DNA of 64,000 nucleotides from Wenyingzhuangia marina (GCF_900130035.1 NZ_FQXQ01000003.1:434001-498000); one strand, 5' to 3'; shown: positions 1 through 9,757, numbered from the stretch's first letter. Made by a program: numbers and translations. Notes: generated by a model not told the origin, from the sequence alone.

Positions 1-1386
1 ATTGTAGATCCTAGAAGTGGACAAATATTAGAGTCTGATATTGTTTGGTGGCATAATTTAATGAAAGGCTTGCATTCTTGGATTCGTGTACAAACAGGAC
101 CAATAGATCCTAAAGCTAGAGCTAATAAGTTTTCGGATGAACATATGGGAGAAGCCATACGTTTTGTGTCTTCTCACGAAGTAGGTCACACTTTTGGGTT
201 AAAGCACAATATGGGGGCATCATTTAGTTATCCGGTTGATTCTTTAAGATCAAAAACTTTTACGGCTACTATGGGTGGAACCGCTCCATCTATTATGGAT
301 TATGCTCGTTTTAATTACGTAGCACAACCAGAAGATAGTGTTACAGAAATTACACCTAAAATTGGAGTATATGATAAATATGCCATTAATTGGGGATATA
401 GATGGATACAAAAGAAATCTGCTCATGAAGAAATTTCAGTATTAAATAACTGGATTAGGAAACATGAAAATGATCCTTTATATTTTTATGGTCCTCAACA
501 AAGTGATGTGATAGATCCAAGATCTCAAAGTGAAGATTTGGGAGATAATGCAGTTAAGGCAAGCGAATATGGTCTTAAAAATTTAAAAAGAATTATTCCT
601 AATATTTTAGATTGGACAGAAGAAGAAGGACAAGATTATTACAAAGCATCAAAATTATATAAAGCAGTTATAGATCAATGGGAGACATATAACAATCATG
701 TAATGGCAAATATTGGTGGTGTTTATGTAAATAATACTGTTTATGGAGATGGAAAAAACACTTTTGATCCTGTGTCTAATAAAATGCAAAAAGAAGCATT
801 AGATTATTTAATCAACAATGCTATTTTACCACAAAAATGGTTGTTTACTCCAGAAATTATAAACAAAGTTTTTGCTGTAAGAGATGCTCCAGATGGAGAA
901 CGTTATTACTCGCCAGTTTCTATGTTACGTATTTATCAAACCAACGTTATTTATGCTCTGTTAAAAACAGATAGATTGATGAGGATTACAGAAAATGAAG
1001 TGTTGGTAAAAGATGGAGAAGATGCTTTTACAGAAGAATATTTATTTGATGAGTTGTTTGATGCCATTTTTAAGAAAACCAAGAGAGGGAAATCGTTAGA
1101 TATGTTTGACCGTATTACTCAAAAAAACTATATAGATGTTTTAACAGTTGATAGAAACAAATTGTTAGAAAAAACCAAGGATAAAAAATTATCAGGTAAT
1201 TTTAACAACTTTAAAAACATCCACTTTTCTTACTTGCCAAGAGTAGCAGATATTGGAACTAATAAAAGAGCTGCTTTAGAAAATGCGTTGGTGCTTTTAA
1301 AGAAAAAGCAAAATAAAGGAGACAGAGCTACAAAGGCACATTATAGAGACTTGATTGCTAGAATAGAATATAATTTGAAAAATTAA
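1..1386 (+). CDS. Zinc-dependent metalloprotease (DUF5117/DUF4953-type), C-terminal part
   Basis: The reading frame is open through the left edge, so only the C-terminal ~460 residues are present and the start is outside the window. The motif HEVGHTFGLKHN (first His codon at 175) is an extended HExxHxxGxxH zinc site, and IMDYAR about 45 residues later fits the Met-turn of metzincins. Large secreted flavobacterial and Bacteroides proteins with DUF5117/DUF4953 domains carry this pattern. The gene is followed after 3 nt by a SusC/SusD pair, so it probably supplies peptides, or trims proteins, for that uptake system. Export cannot be checked because the N-terminus is missing. The metalloprotease call is firm; the substrate is unknown. 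Confidence 0.85.
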   Translation: MVDPRSGQILESDIVWWHNLMKGLHSWIRVQTGPIDPKARANKFSDEHMGEAIRFVSSHEVGHTFGLKHNMGASFSYPVDSLRSKTFTATMGGTAPSIMDYARFNYVAQPEDSVTEITPKIGVYDKYAINWGYRWIQKKSAHEEISVLNNWIRKHENDPLYFYGPQQSDVIDPRSQSEDLGDNAVKASEYGLKNLKRIIPNILDWTEEEGQDYYKASKLYKAVIDQWETYNNHVMANIGGVYVNNTVYGDGKNTFDPVSNKMQKEALDYLINNAILPQKWLFTPEIINKVFAVRDAPDGERYYSPVSMLRIYQTNVIYALLKTDRLMRITENEVLVKDGEDAFTEEYLFDELFDAIFKKTKRGKSLDMFDRITQKNYIDVLTVDRNKLLEKTKDKKLSGNFNNFKNIHFSYLPRVADIGTNKRAALENALVLLKKKQNKGDRATKAHYRDLIARIEYNLKN

Positions 1387-1389
1387 ATC

Positions 1390-4300
1390 ATGAAAAAATT
1401 AATATACATATTAATTTTTATTCCAACATTGTTACTTGCTCAAAAGCAAAAGGTAATTACCGGAAATGTTACGGATAAAACAAAAATGCCAATAATTGGT
1501 GCTTCTGTTTATGTTTCCTCTGCAATGATTGGAAATGAAACAAAAACAGAGGGAGTTATAGAAAGTTCTATGTTAGGAACTACTACAGATTTTGATGGAA
1601 ATTTTACTTTAAAAGTCTCAGACAACATCAAATCTATCCTGATTTCTTATATAGGTTACGAAACTGAAAAAGTTGATATTTCAACAAAAACTAAAAATAT
1701 ATTCATTGTATTAAAGCAAAGCTCACAAGCTTTAGAAGAAGTAGTGTTGACTGGGTATCAAAAAATTGAGAAACGGAAAATGACCTCTGCTTACGCAAAA
1801 GTAGAAATGTCAGACATCAATCAAGCAGGAGTCGCTAATGTTGATCAAATGTTGGCAGGTCAAATATCTGGAGTACTTGTTCAACCAACCAATGGAGCTC
1901 CAGGTGCACCATCAAAAATTTCTATCAGAGGAACAGCTACGTTAAATGGATCGTCAGACCCTTTATGGGTGCTAGATGGAATTCCCTTAGAAGGAAACGA
2001 AATTCCTAAAGATTTTAGAGATAAAGACAATATAGATAATTTACAGTCGTATCCAATTGCAGGTTTAAATCCAGATGATATAGAAAGTATTACAGTCCTA
2101 AAAGATGCATCTGCTACTTCCATTTACGGAGCAAGAGCTGCCAATGGAGTTATTGTGATTACCAGTAAAAAAGGTAAAAAAGGATCTATGCGAGTTAATG
2201 CCAATGCCAATGTTTTTATCACTCAAAAACCAGATTTTAGCAAGTTGAATTTAATGGATTCTTCTCAAAAAGTAGATTTTGAATTGTTACTAGCTAGTCG
2301 TTCAGATTTAAAATATAAACAAGATAGAGGAGATGTCGCTAGAATTTTAAATAATTATGGCGAGTATAATAATTTTAGAGATAATGGTTTTTCTAGTATT
2401 TCTACAGATGCTCAAAATGAAATCAATAATTTAAAAAACACTAATACCACTTGGGGAGACGAGTTGTATCAAATGGCATTAAACCAACAATACAGTGTAG
2501 GTATTTCAGGAGGAAGTGAGAATAATAATTACTATTTTTCTACAGGTATATTTGATGAAAAAGGAAGTACCAAGGGGACTGGTCAAAAAAGATACAATAT
2601 TACCTTAAAAGACAATATAAGTATAAATAACAAACTAAATGTAGGGATAGCATTATTTGGTAGTCAAAACAGAACTTCTTCTTATATTACTGGTGCAGAT
2701 TCTTATACCAATCCATCATACTATTCTAGAAATGCCAATCCATATTTAAAAATTAAAGATGAAAACGGAGCTTTTGTTTACGATCCTGATTTGTTAGAAA
2801 GAGATGGTTTAAATCTGAATTATAATATTTTAGAAGAAAGACAAAATACCAATTATGAGTTGGTATCAAACTCTTTAAAATCCATATTTGATGTTGATTA
2901 CAAACTAAATAAAGACATTTATTTTACCACACAGCTTGGTTTACAATTAGATTTTGATAATACTGAAAAATTTAGTGATGAACAAAGCTTTTATACCCGT
3001 AAATACGAACAGAAATCTCAGTATAGCACTTCTAATGGTTATGACTATTTTATGCCTAAAGGAGGAATTATTCAGAATTGGAATGCCGATGGTTTTCAAT
3101 ATAACTGGAAAACGATGGCTAATTATAATACTAAGTTTAATAGGGTTCATGAACTAGATATTATGTTAGGGACTGAATTTAGAAGAAATAAAAGAACTGA
3201 AATTCATACCAAAGGTTTTGGATTTAATCCTAATACATTAACAACTATTCTTATAGCTAACGAACTAGCATTAAAAAATCCTTTGTTTAATACCTACGGT
3301 AAAACATATAGTGAAAATGCGTATGCTTCTTTTTTTGGTACAGCATCTTATACCTACGATAAAAAATATACAGTATTTACAAGTTTAAGATATGATGGGT
3401 CTAACTTATTTGGAGTAAATCCTAAATATAGATATTTACCAATATGGTCTTTTGCAGGATCTTGGAACGTATACAATGAAGATTTTATGTTTGATGTGGA
3501 TGCTGTGAGTGATTTAAAATTAAGAGCCTCCTATGGTGTTCAGGGAAATATAGATAAGTCAACATCACCTTTTGTTTTGGGAACTTATGATACTGCAAGT
3601 ATTTTACCAGAAGTTAATGAAGAAGTAATTAGAGCTTTAAGCGCACCTAACGGTAATTTAAGATGGGAAAAAACAGTATCATCAAACGTTGGGGTAGATT
3701 TAGGATTGTTAAAAAATAGAATTTACATAACTGGAGATTATTATACTAGAAAAAGTACAGACTTAATAGGTTTAAGAGCAGTACCATTAGAAAGCGGTTA
3801 TAATTTTATCAATACAAACTGGGCTACCGTTACTAACAAAGGATTTGAATTGTCTGTTAATACAACAAATATCAACACACCAAATTTTAAATGGACAAGT
3901 GGTTTAAATATTTCTCATAATAAAAGTATTGTTAATGATATTGAAATTAGAGAAAACGACTTTAAACCATCATTAAAAGGATACAGCGTAAATGCCATTT
4001 TTGCCATTAAAACAGCTGGTTTAGATAGTAATGGTTTGCCTTTGTTTTGGAAAAATGGGAAAAAAGTATCAGCGGTAGATTTTTATAATTTAGAAGAAGG
4101 AACAGATGGAACTCAATTAACCAGACAAGAACATAGAAATCTATACTCTTATGTAGGTGATGGTACTCCAAAATTTAGTGGAGGATTTAGAAATAGCTTT
4201 AAATACAAACAATTTGATTTAAGAGTATTAACCAATTTTAACATCAAACAAACAGTTAAAAGTGCTCCAACTTATATGTTTACACAGGCACAACCAGGAA

Positions 4301-4680
4301 AAAATTATAATACAGATATTTTAAAAGCTGGAACAGGAAATTATCCTGCTTTAATAGGTTTTAATTCTCCAGGTTTTGATACAGATTTGGTGTACAATTG
4401 GTTTAATTCTTTTGATGATGGGAAAACCTATAATGACTTAGATATATGGGTAAAAGACATTTCTTACATCCGTGTAAGTAGCGTTAAACTTAGTTATGCT
4501 TTGCCTAAAAAACAATTAGAAAAATTACATCTATCAAGTTTAAATTTTAATATAGAAGGAAGAAATTTATTTGTTTTAGGAACTGATCATGATGGTTTTT
4601 TTGATCCAGAAACTTATGGAAGTTTATATGCTCAACCTATTCCTAGAATTATTTCTGCTGGATTTAATATTTCTTTCTAA
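1390..4680 (+). CDS. SusC/RagA-family TonB-dependent outer-membrane transporter
   Basis: 1096 residues. Residues 1-17 are a signal peptide ending in LLLAQ. A carboxypeptidase-regulatory-like domain follows (about 22-110), with an insertion before the conserved TDFDGNF segment. The plug domain (about 125-260) ends in the SusC hallmark ANGVIVITSKKG, and a long beta-barrel runs to a C-terminal Phe. SusC proteins form the barrel of an outer-membrane nutrient uptake complex powered by TonB, with SusD as the lid. The gene lies 3 nt after the metalloprotease and 11 nt before the SusD gene, so one operon is likely. The substrate is not readable from sequence; the protease neighbour favours peptides over glycans. 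Confidence 0.95.
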   Translation: MKKLIYILIFIPTLLLAQKQKVITGNVTDKTKMPIIGASVYVSSAMIGNETKTEGVIESSMLGTTTDFDGNFTLKVSDNIKSILISYIGYETEKVDISTKTKNIFIVLKQSSQALEEVVLTGYQKIEKRKMTSAYAKVEMSDINQAGVANVDQMLAGQISGVLVQPTNGAPGAPSKISIRGTATLNGSSDPLWVLDGIPLEGNEIPKDFRDKDNIDNLQSYPIAGLNPDDIESITVLKDASATSIYGARAANGVIVITSKKGKKGSMRVNANANVFITQKPDFSKLNLMDSSQKVDFELLLASRSDLKYKQDRGDVARILNNYGEYNNFRDNGFSSISTDAQNEINNLKNTNTTWGDELYQMALNQQYSVGISGGSENNNYYFSTGIFDEKGSTKGTGQKRYNITLKDNISINNKLNVGIALFGSQNRTSSYITGADSYTNPSYYSRNANPYLKIKDENGAFVYDPDLLERDGLNLNYNILEERQNTNYELVSNSLKSIFDVDYKLNKDIYFTTQLGLQLDFDNTEKFSDEQSFYTRKYEQKSQYSTSNGYDYFMPKGGIIQNWNADGFQYNWKTMANYNTKFNRVHELDIMLGTEFRRNKRTEIHTKGFGFNPNTLTTILIANELALKNPLFNTYGKTYSENAYASFFGTASYTYDKKYTVFTSLRYDGSNLFGVNPKYRYLPIWSFAGSWNVYNEDFMFDVDAVSDLKLRASYGVQGNIDKSTSPFVLGTYDTASILPEVNEEVIRALSAPNGNLRWEKTVSSNVGVDLGLLKNRIYITGDYYTRKSTDLIGLRAVPLESGYNFINTNWATVTNKGFELSVNTTNINTPNFKWTSGLNISHNKSIVNDIEIRENDFKPSLKGYSVNAIFAIKTAGLDSNGLPLFWKNGKKVSAVDFYNLEEGTDGTQLTRQEHRNLYSYVGDGTPKFSGGFRNSFKYKQFDLRVLTNFNIKQTVKSAPTYMFTQAQPGKNYNTDILKAGTGNYPALIGFNSPGFDTDLVYNWFNSFDDGKTYNDLDIWVKDISYIRVSSVKLSYALPKKQLEKLHLSSLNFNIEGRNLFVLGTDHDGFFDPETYGSLYAQPIPRIISAGFNISF

Positions 4681-4691
4681 ACCAAGAACTC

Positions 4692-6008
4692 ATGAAAAAT
4701 ATTATATATATCATCGTATTTAGTCTAAGTTTTATCTCTTGTGAAAATTACTTAGATGTAGAGCCTATAGGTCAGGTAATTCCAAAAACGGTAGAAGATT
4801 ATAGAAGTTTTTTAACCTCAGCATATTCAATTTCTAAAAGTCATAAATTGTTAACTACTTATAGAACTGATGAACTGTCTTTAAAAGCAAATACATCAGG
4901 AATAGAGCAGTATGAAGATATTTTTATCTGGAATGATTTAAACCCTGGTCCTTTAAGATTAGATTTTCCTTACGCGAGTATATACAATACTATTTTTTAC
5001 ACCAACCATGTAATCAATAGTCAAAGTACAATGGAAGGTAAGTTACTAGAAAAAGAACAATTGGTTGGAGAAGCTCATGCCTTAAGAGCCATGCAATATT
5101 TTGAGCTGATTAATTTATATGCAAAGCCTTATAATAAATTAACAGCAATTAATGATGCGGGTGTTCCCATAACTACTGAGTACGATTCAGAAAAGGAATA
5201 TCCTGTTAAAACTATTGAAGAGGTTTATACATTAATCTTAAGTGACCTTAATAAAGCAGAAGCTTTAATTAACATTAACCAACAAACTTTAGGGTATAAT
5301 TACAGATTTTCAATATTAGCAGTAAAAGCTTTTAAGGCAAGAGTGTATTTGTATCAACAAGAATGGCAAAAATCGATTGATGCAGCCAATGAAGCTTTAG
5401 CTATTAATAATCAATTACAGGATTTAAATTCTGATACATCTATCATGCCATCAGAATACAATTCAGTTGAATCTATTTTGGCTTTAGAAACAATTGCCAA
5501 TTTTGACTTGGTAAACAAAGCAACTATTTCCGATGATTTAATTGCTGCTTATAACCAAACAGAAGATTTACGTTTCTCACTTTACTTTAATCAAAATCCA
5601 AATGGAAGTTATCAATCTAAAAAAAGTGCAGAAAATAAATTTAAAGTTTCACTTAGAACTGCCGATTTGTATTTAACTATAGTAGAATGTTTGGCCAATT
5701 TAGATAAAGAAATTTTAGCCAAGGAAAAGTTAATAGAATTTACTAAAAATAGATATACCGCTACAGGTTGGAATGACTACAAAACAACCGTGAACACACT
5801 AAATTTAGCCGATTTAAAGCAAGAGATTTTAGAGGAGCGTAGAAGAGAGTTTGCTATTGAAGGACATAGATGGAACGACTTGAGAAGAACCACACAGCCT
5901 GAAATTACTAAAATATACAATGGAACTATCTACACTTTGCAAAAAAATGATGAAAGATATACAATTCTATTTCCGAATGATGCGAGGATAAATAATCCTA
6001 ATTTATAA
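4692..6008 (+). CDS. SusD/RagB-family surface lipoprotein
   Basis: 438 residues with a lipoprotein signal (SFISC, Cys 17) and the typical SusD beginning ENYLDVEPIGQV. The middle holds TPR-like helices such as GEAHALRAMQYFELINLYA. The C-terminal part has the family signature EERRREFAIEGHRWNDLRR. SusD proteins bind ligand at the cell surface and sit on the paired SusC barrel. It is somewhat shorter than many SusD proteins (often 500 or more residues). It is the third gene of the protease-SusC-SusD operon. Confidence 0.93.
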   Translation: MKNIIYIIVFSLSFISCENYLDVEPIGQVIPKTVEDYRSFLTSAYSISKSHKLLTTYRTDELSLKANTSGIEQYEDIFIWNDLNPGPLRLDFPYASIYNTIFYTNHVINSQSTMEGKLLEKEQLVGEAHALRAMQYFELINLYAKPYNKLTAINDAGVPITTEYDSEKEYPVKTIEEVYTLILSDLNKAEALININQQTLGYNYRFSILAVKAFKARVYLYQQEWQKSIDAANEALAINNQLQDLNSDTSIMPSEYNSVESILALETIANFDLVNKATISDDLIAAYNQTEDLRFSLYFNQNPNGSYQSKKSAENKFKVSLRTADLYLTIVECLANLDKEILAKEKLIEFTKNRYTATGWNDYKTTVNTLNLADLKQEILEERRREFAIEGHRWNDLRRTTQPEITKIYNGTIYTLQKNDERYTILFPNDARINNPNL

Positions 6009-6095
6009 AGACTAACCTGTTGTAATTCGTTGTTATCTTGCGGATTACGATTAAAAACAATAAGATAAAAACAAAACATTTTAAATATTTTAATT

Positions 6096-7127
6096 ATGAA
6101 GAAATTTTTTTCTATGCTAAGTATGTTTATAGCTGTTGCTATAACTACTATTTCGTGTTCAAGTGATGATGAAGTGATTCCACCATCAACCTTAGCAACA
6201 ATTACAGATTTTACCCTATCAATTGATGGTTTAAGTGCTGATGATATTGTTTATGATTTAGGAACTAATATTACTGTTGCTGTGCCTTATGGAACTAGCT
6301 TAATAGGAGTAGTGCCTAATATTACACTTTCAAACGGTGCCACTATTTCTCCTGCTTCTGGAGAAGAAATTACTTTTGTAGATGGTGAACCGACAACTTT
6401 TACAGTAACAGCAGAAGATGGAACAACTACTAAAGAATATACTGTAACAGTAAATGTTAGCAATGTTGATACTACATCTAGTGGTACAAAATTAAAAACA
6501 TATGAGATTGCAGATTTATATGGAGAAAACTCTATAACAACTTATATTTATAATGACTTTAATCTTGTAAGTGAATATACCAAAAAACAAGATGATTGGG
6601 GAGATATTACAACAACTGTTTACACCTTAGTTTATAACGATAATAATCAGGTAATTGAGAAAAAATCTACTACACAGAGTACCATTTATACCTATGAAAA
6701 TGATAAAATAATAAAAGCGGTATATAAAGTTGATGATGTTTTAACTTATACTTATGATTATAGTTATAATGAAGCAGGAGATTTAACCAAAGAAAAAAGA
6801 ACAGATCATACTGATGAAGACTCAGTTACTGAAGTGCTATTTACCTTAGTTGATGGAAACGTTACAGTAGAAAATAGATTTGGATCTGATTACACTGCTA
6901 GTTATGATGATAAAAACAATCCTTTTAAAGGAATGTATCCAGCTGCTTATGCTGCAATTAATGTAGGTATCCAATCTGTAAGCACAAACAATCCTGTGTC
7001 AGGAACTTTAGCTGATGATACAGTTACTTATGTATATAATTCAGATAGTTACCCTCTAGGAGCATCATACACTTATTTTGAAGGTGCAGCTACTGTTAAA
7101 AAAACATATACTTACTACGCAGAGTAA
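6096..7127 (+). CDS. Surface lipoprotein: Ig-like (DUF5018-type) domain plus YD-like repeats
   Basis: 343 residues with a lipobox TTISC (Cys 21). Residues about 35-120 resemble the DUF5018/bacterial Ig-like unit, with the sequence TFTVTAEDGTTTKEYTVTV. Residues about 130-343 contain repeated Tyr-rich strands (YTYENDKI, YDYSYNEAGDLTKEK) like YD-repeat or wall-associated sheets. It follows the SusD gene by 87 nt in the same direction and ends at a terminator, so it is probably the accessory surface lipoprotein of this SusCD locus. No catalytic motif is visible. Confidence 0.7.
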   Translation: MKKFFSMLSMFIAVAITTISCSSDDEVIPPSTLATITDFTLSIDGLSADDIVYDLGTNITVAVPYGTSLIGVVPNITLSNGATISPASGEEITFVDGEPTTFTVTAEDGTTTKEYTVTVNVSNVDTTSSGTKLKTYEIADLYGENSITTYIYNDFNLVSEYTKKQDDWGDITTTVYTLVYNDNNQVIEKKSTTQSTIYTYENDKIIKAVYKVDDVLTYTYDYSYNEAGDLTKEKRTDHTDEDSVTEVLFTLVDGNVTVENRFGSDYTASYDDKNNPFKGMYPAAYAAINVGIQSVSTNNPVSGTLADDTVTYVYNSDSYPLGASYTYFEGAATVKKTYTYYAE

Positions 7128-7155
7128 TTATATACTACCCTTGTTTTATTTATGC

Positions 7156-7187
7156 AAACACTCTTTACTAAAAGGGTGTTTGTTTTT
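7156..7187 (+). terminator. Intrinsic terminator after the first SusCD locus
   Basis: A 9-bp stem pairs 7156-7164 with 7173-7181 (one G-T pair) around an 8-nt loop, followed by GTTTTTT. It ends the SusCD operon and lies just before the next lipoprotein gene. Confidence 0.8.
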
Positions 7188-7204
7188 TAAAATTGTTACG
7201 AAAA

Positions 7205-7846
7205 ATGAAAAAATATGTATTGTTGGTTTTTACAGGACTAATGTTTGCTTGTCATTCAAGTAATTCAACTGATGAAAACAATGAACAAAAAGAGGATGTT
7301 GTTCTTACAAAAGAAGAAAAAATAATTAAATTATATCATGAATCTGTACTACCGATATTTAAAAATTATCAAGAAGCAGGAATTCCATCTGAATTTACCA
7401 TTGATAAAAAAGATTTAGGAATCGATGGAGGTGCAGCAGAAGGATATTTAGTCGTTAGTCAAGGTTTGGTAAATTTATCAAAAGAAAATATTCAACTATT
7501 TGCCTTGTCTCACGAAGTTGGTCATATTGTAACTATTAAGCAAGCAATATTATTTGGCTTAATAGGAGATATTTCAAGTGGAAATATGACCAATGATTAT
7601 AAAAAAGCAGAATATTTTGCAGATTTAATAGCCATACATTTGATAAAAACAAAATTACCTGAAAGTTTTATTTTATTAGCAGAAGATTTTCCATACTTAC
7701 AAAATTTGTTAGGCACTGCTGATAGTATGCATCCTTCAGGAAAAGATAGAATAGCTTCTATGAATACATATATTCAAAACAGTAAAGAAAATGGTGATGA
7801 AGAAGCATTTAAAAATAGGTTTATAGCTATTTGGAAAATGGATTAA
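7205..7846 (+). CDS. M48-like metallopeptidase lipoprotein
   Basis: I place the start at ATG 7205, which gives MKKYVLLVFTGLMFAC with Cys 16 as the lipid site; an upstream in-frame TTG at 7193 would add four residues. The HEVGH motif begins at residue 103. About 30 residues on, AEYFADLIAIHL supplies the downstream Glu of M48 peptidases (HExxH ... ExxAD). MHPSGKDRIASM near the C-terminus matches the usual HPs..RI tail of that family. At 213 residues it is a minimal catalytic domain. It is probably an envelope-anchored protease; the target is unknown. Confidence 0.75.
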   Translation: MKKYVLLVFTGLMFACHSSNSTDENNEQKEDVVLTKEEKIIKLYHESVLPIFKNYQEAGIPSEFTIDKKDLGIDGGAAEGYLVVSQGLVNLSKENIQLFALSHEVGHIVTIKQAILFGLIGDISSGNMTNDYKKAEYFADLIAIHLIKTKLPESFILLAEDFPYLQNLLGTADSMHPSGKDRIASMNTYIQNSKENGDEEAFKNRFIAIWKMD

Positions 7847-7862
7847 CAATCTCATGTATTCT

Positions 7863-7911
7863 AAAACACACAAAAGCCCGAAAATTTTAATTTCGGGCTT
7901 TTGTGTGTTTT
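7863..7911. terminator. Bidirectional terminator, perfect 21-bp stem
   Basis: 7863-7883 and 7891-7911 are exact inverted repeats with a 7-nt loop, A-rich on the left and T-rich on the right. It can end both the M48-like gene on the plus strand and the converging small gene on the minus strand. Confidence 0.9.
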
Positions 7912-7967
7912 AATGATTCTAGTTAATTGGTTTTGGAGGATATTCTAGCATCTTAGCAATTCTATTT

Positions 7968-8504
7968 TTAATGTCTCATTTTTAAATTAACAGCATTTTT
8001 AATTCTATTATTAGCTTCATCTGACACATCTGACCATATAATGTTTAGCATATAAGAGGATACGTCATCAATATTATTAGGTAAGTTATGTCTTAGCTTA
8101 TATTTGTTTACTATTGATTCATCAAATACATCTCTTTTAAGATTATTTATGTATAAACTTTCTTTGTGAGATGAAATATCTGGCATTTGATAATCAAAAA
8201 CATGAGCTAAAATAATATAAGCAGCTAAGTTTTTATCAGTAGTATTGAAATAAGGATAAATAGCTTCAGGATTTAGTTTTAAAAGTGTAGTTATTGATTC
8301 TAGCCAACTAGAACTCACATTTATTATTTTAATATTTCGATGAAATATAGGGACAGGCAAGAAGTAATTCTCTTCTATTGTTTGTTTAGAATACAACTCT
8401 GTGTGTTCTAATGCGTATTTGTTATCGAAATTAGTCATTAAACTATTTATATCTTTGGCATTCATTTGCATTACACAAAGTAATATTAGCATATATTTTT
8501 TCAT
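7968..8504 (-). CDS. Hypothetical secreted protein, probably with a frameshifted C-terminus
   Basis: 178 residues with a short signal-like N-terminus (MKKYMLILLCVMQMNA). I recognise no family. The frame stops at 7968, but another frame continues with no stop from 7972 to a stop at 7919 and reads IKNRIAKMLEYPPKPIN, which looks like a natural protein end. A one-base shift near 7973 would join the two, so the gene may be frameshifted and the intact product about 195 residues. It lies 34 nt downstream of the decayed gene at 8539-9003 on the same strand and may share its fate. Confidence 0.5.
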   Translation of the reverse strand: MKKYMLILLCVMQMNAKDINSLMTNFDNKYALEHTELYSKQTIEENYFLPVPIFHRNIKIINVSSSWLESITTLLKLNPEAIYPYFNTTDKNLAAYIILAHVFDYQMPDISSHKESLYINNLKRDVFDESIVNKYKLRHNLPNNIDDVSSYMLNIIWSDVSDEANNRIKNAVNLKMRH

Positions 8505-8538
8505 AACTATTTCTATTTATTACAATTATATAATTCTT

Positions 8539-9003
8539 TTATTTTATCGTCTGAAAGTTTATGCTCTTTTCTTTCATAAACAATACGATTTTGCCATAAG
8601 TCGTAATATTCTTTTCAACATATTTTTTACTACTGCTAGTAACCCAGCCACTAGCAAGTTGGTTCGCGTAATTATCTTGTCTTAATAAAGATTTAATTTC
8701 CTTTAAAAATTTATCTGAGTAATCATTATCTAAGGAAACGGAGTCAATATATGCTTTCTCTCAATCATTTAAAATTTTAGATTGTTCATTTATAATAATG
8801 TTTGATAATATAGCACCTTCAGCTTCAAATTTAGCTGATTCTAGCAAAAACTGATCTCTCGATAATGTAAATATTTGATTTCTCATTATATTTTTATATA
8901 AATTAATGTTTATAATGTGAGACAATTCAAATCCAATGGTTGAGTTTGCTACAATTATATTATTTTCTTTTCCTAAATGGATTTCTCAACAAATAACAAG
9001 CCA
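8539..9003 (-). pseudogene. Decayed gene remnant with two in-frame TGA codons
   Basis: Read on the minus strand in one frame from 9003 to TAA at 8541-8539, this gives about 150 sensible residues interrupted only by TGA at 8988-8986 and 8763-8761. Both TGAs sit before Glu where Trp would fit (ICxEIHLG and LNDxEKAYIDS); a normal TGG Trp occurs later in ASGWVTSSS. The 5' part is missing: the frame runs into the terminator at 9007-9043 with no start codon. The stretch GFELSHI followed by FLLESAKFEAEG resembles a metallopeptidase core without the first His, but that is weak. Best read as a 5'-truncated, nonsense-mutated remnant. Confidence 0.6.
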
Positions 9004-9006
9004 TAA

Positions 9007-9043
9007 AAAACGTCCACTTTCTACTATTGAAAGTGGACGTTTT
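9007..9043 (-). terminator. Terminator of the second SusCD operon
   Basis: A perfect 15-bp stem (9007-9021 with 9029-9043) and a 7-nt loop, followed on the minus strand by a T-run. It lies 26 nt after the stop of the lipid-binding lipoprotein gene. Confidence 0.88.
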
Positions 9044-9068
9044 AAATATAAACTTACTTAATCATTTT

Positions 9069-9740
9069 TTAGTGATCATCTTCTGCAAAACCGGTTTTTC
9101 GGTGACCAGAAATTACATAGATTTCATCCAGTGTGTTATCATAGGTAGCACTGTCGTAAATCCAGTCATATTCTGCTTTTTCAGGATCTGCTCTTAGTGC
9201 TTCAGGAACTTCGTAGCTAGTAAACTTAACTGTACCACTTAATAGTTTTATTTTAATGTAAATACTATCTACAGGATTTCCACTAACTGTTGTTCCTGCA
9301 TTTGGTAATATTTTACCATCTAGTACTAAATTTCTGATGTAATATCTATCTTCGGTTACCTCTTCATTTAATCCAGCAGGTTTAGTTGTTGGTGTTTCAA
9401 TTGCGATGATATCATTGTCTAAATTATCGAACTCTGTTTCATCGCTCATAAAAGACTCAGAAGTTCCAGTAAAAGAGAATTTACTTTTTAAAGGAAATAC
9501 ATGATCTGTATCTTCAATCCATACTTTATTAGGTACGTTTTCAGCAGTGTTGTAAATCCATAATTGAACATCATGATCATATCCAACATATTTAGCTGTC
9601 ATATCCTCATCATACAATTCCCAAAAGAAGCTTCCGGAATAATCTAAAGTTTCACTGTCCCAAACTTCAACATCTTCATTACATGAATTCATTGTAAATG
9701 CAATGATTAATAGCGATATATATCTTATACTTTTTTTCAT
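9069..9740 (-). CDS. Surface lipoprotein, BT_3044-like lipid-binding family
   Basis: 223 residues with a lipobox (FTMNSC, Cys 20). The Trp/Tyr-rich start (VEVWDSETLDYSGSFFWELY) and the strand-rich body fit the putative lipid-binding lipoprotein family (Pfam Lipid_bd) that often closes SusCD operons together with a DUF5011/DUF5012 protein, as here. It is the last of four minus-strand genes ending at the terminator at 9007-9043. The true ligand is unknown; the family name rests on structural resemblance. Confidence 0.65.
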   Translation of the reverse strand: MKKSIRYISLLIIAFTMNSCNEDVEVWDSETLDYSGSFFWELYDEDMTAKYVGYDHDVQLWIYNTAENVPNKVWIEDTDHVFPLKSKFSFTGTSESFMSDETEFDNLDNDIIAIETPTTKPAGLNEEVTEDRYYIRNLVLDGKILPNAGTTVSGNPVDSIYIKIKLLSGTVKFTSYEVPEALRADPEKAEYDWIYDSATYDNTLDEIYVISGHRKTGFAEDDH

Positions 9741-9757
9741 ATTATTCTATGTTTAAA

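Noticed and set aside
1881-2123. Minus-strand open frame inside the first SusC gene, and similar antisense frames elsewhere
   Set aside because: They lie opposite well-supported genes and show no own start signals or protein features.
7193-7204. TTG start for the M48-like lipoprotein
   Set aside because: It lies just after the upstream terminator and adds residues before a complete lipoprotein signal that begins at ATG 7205.
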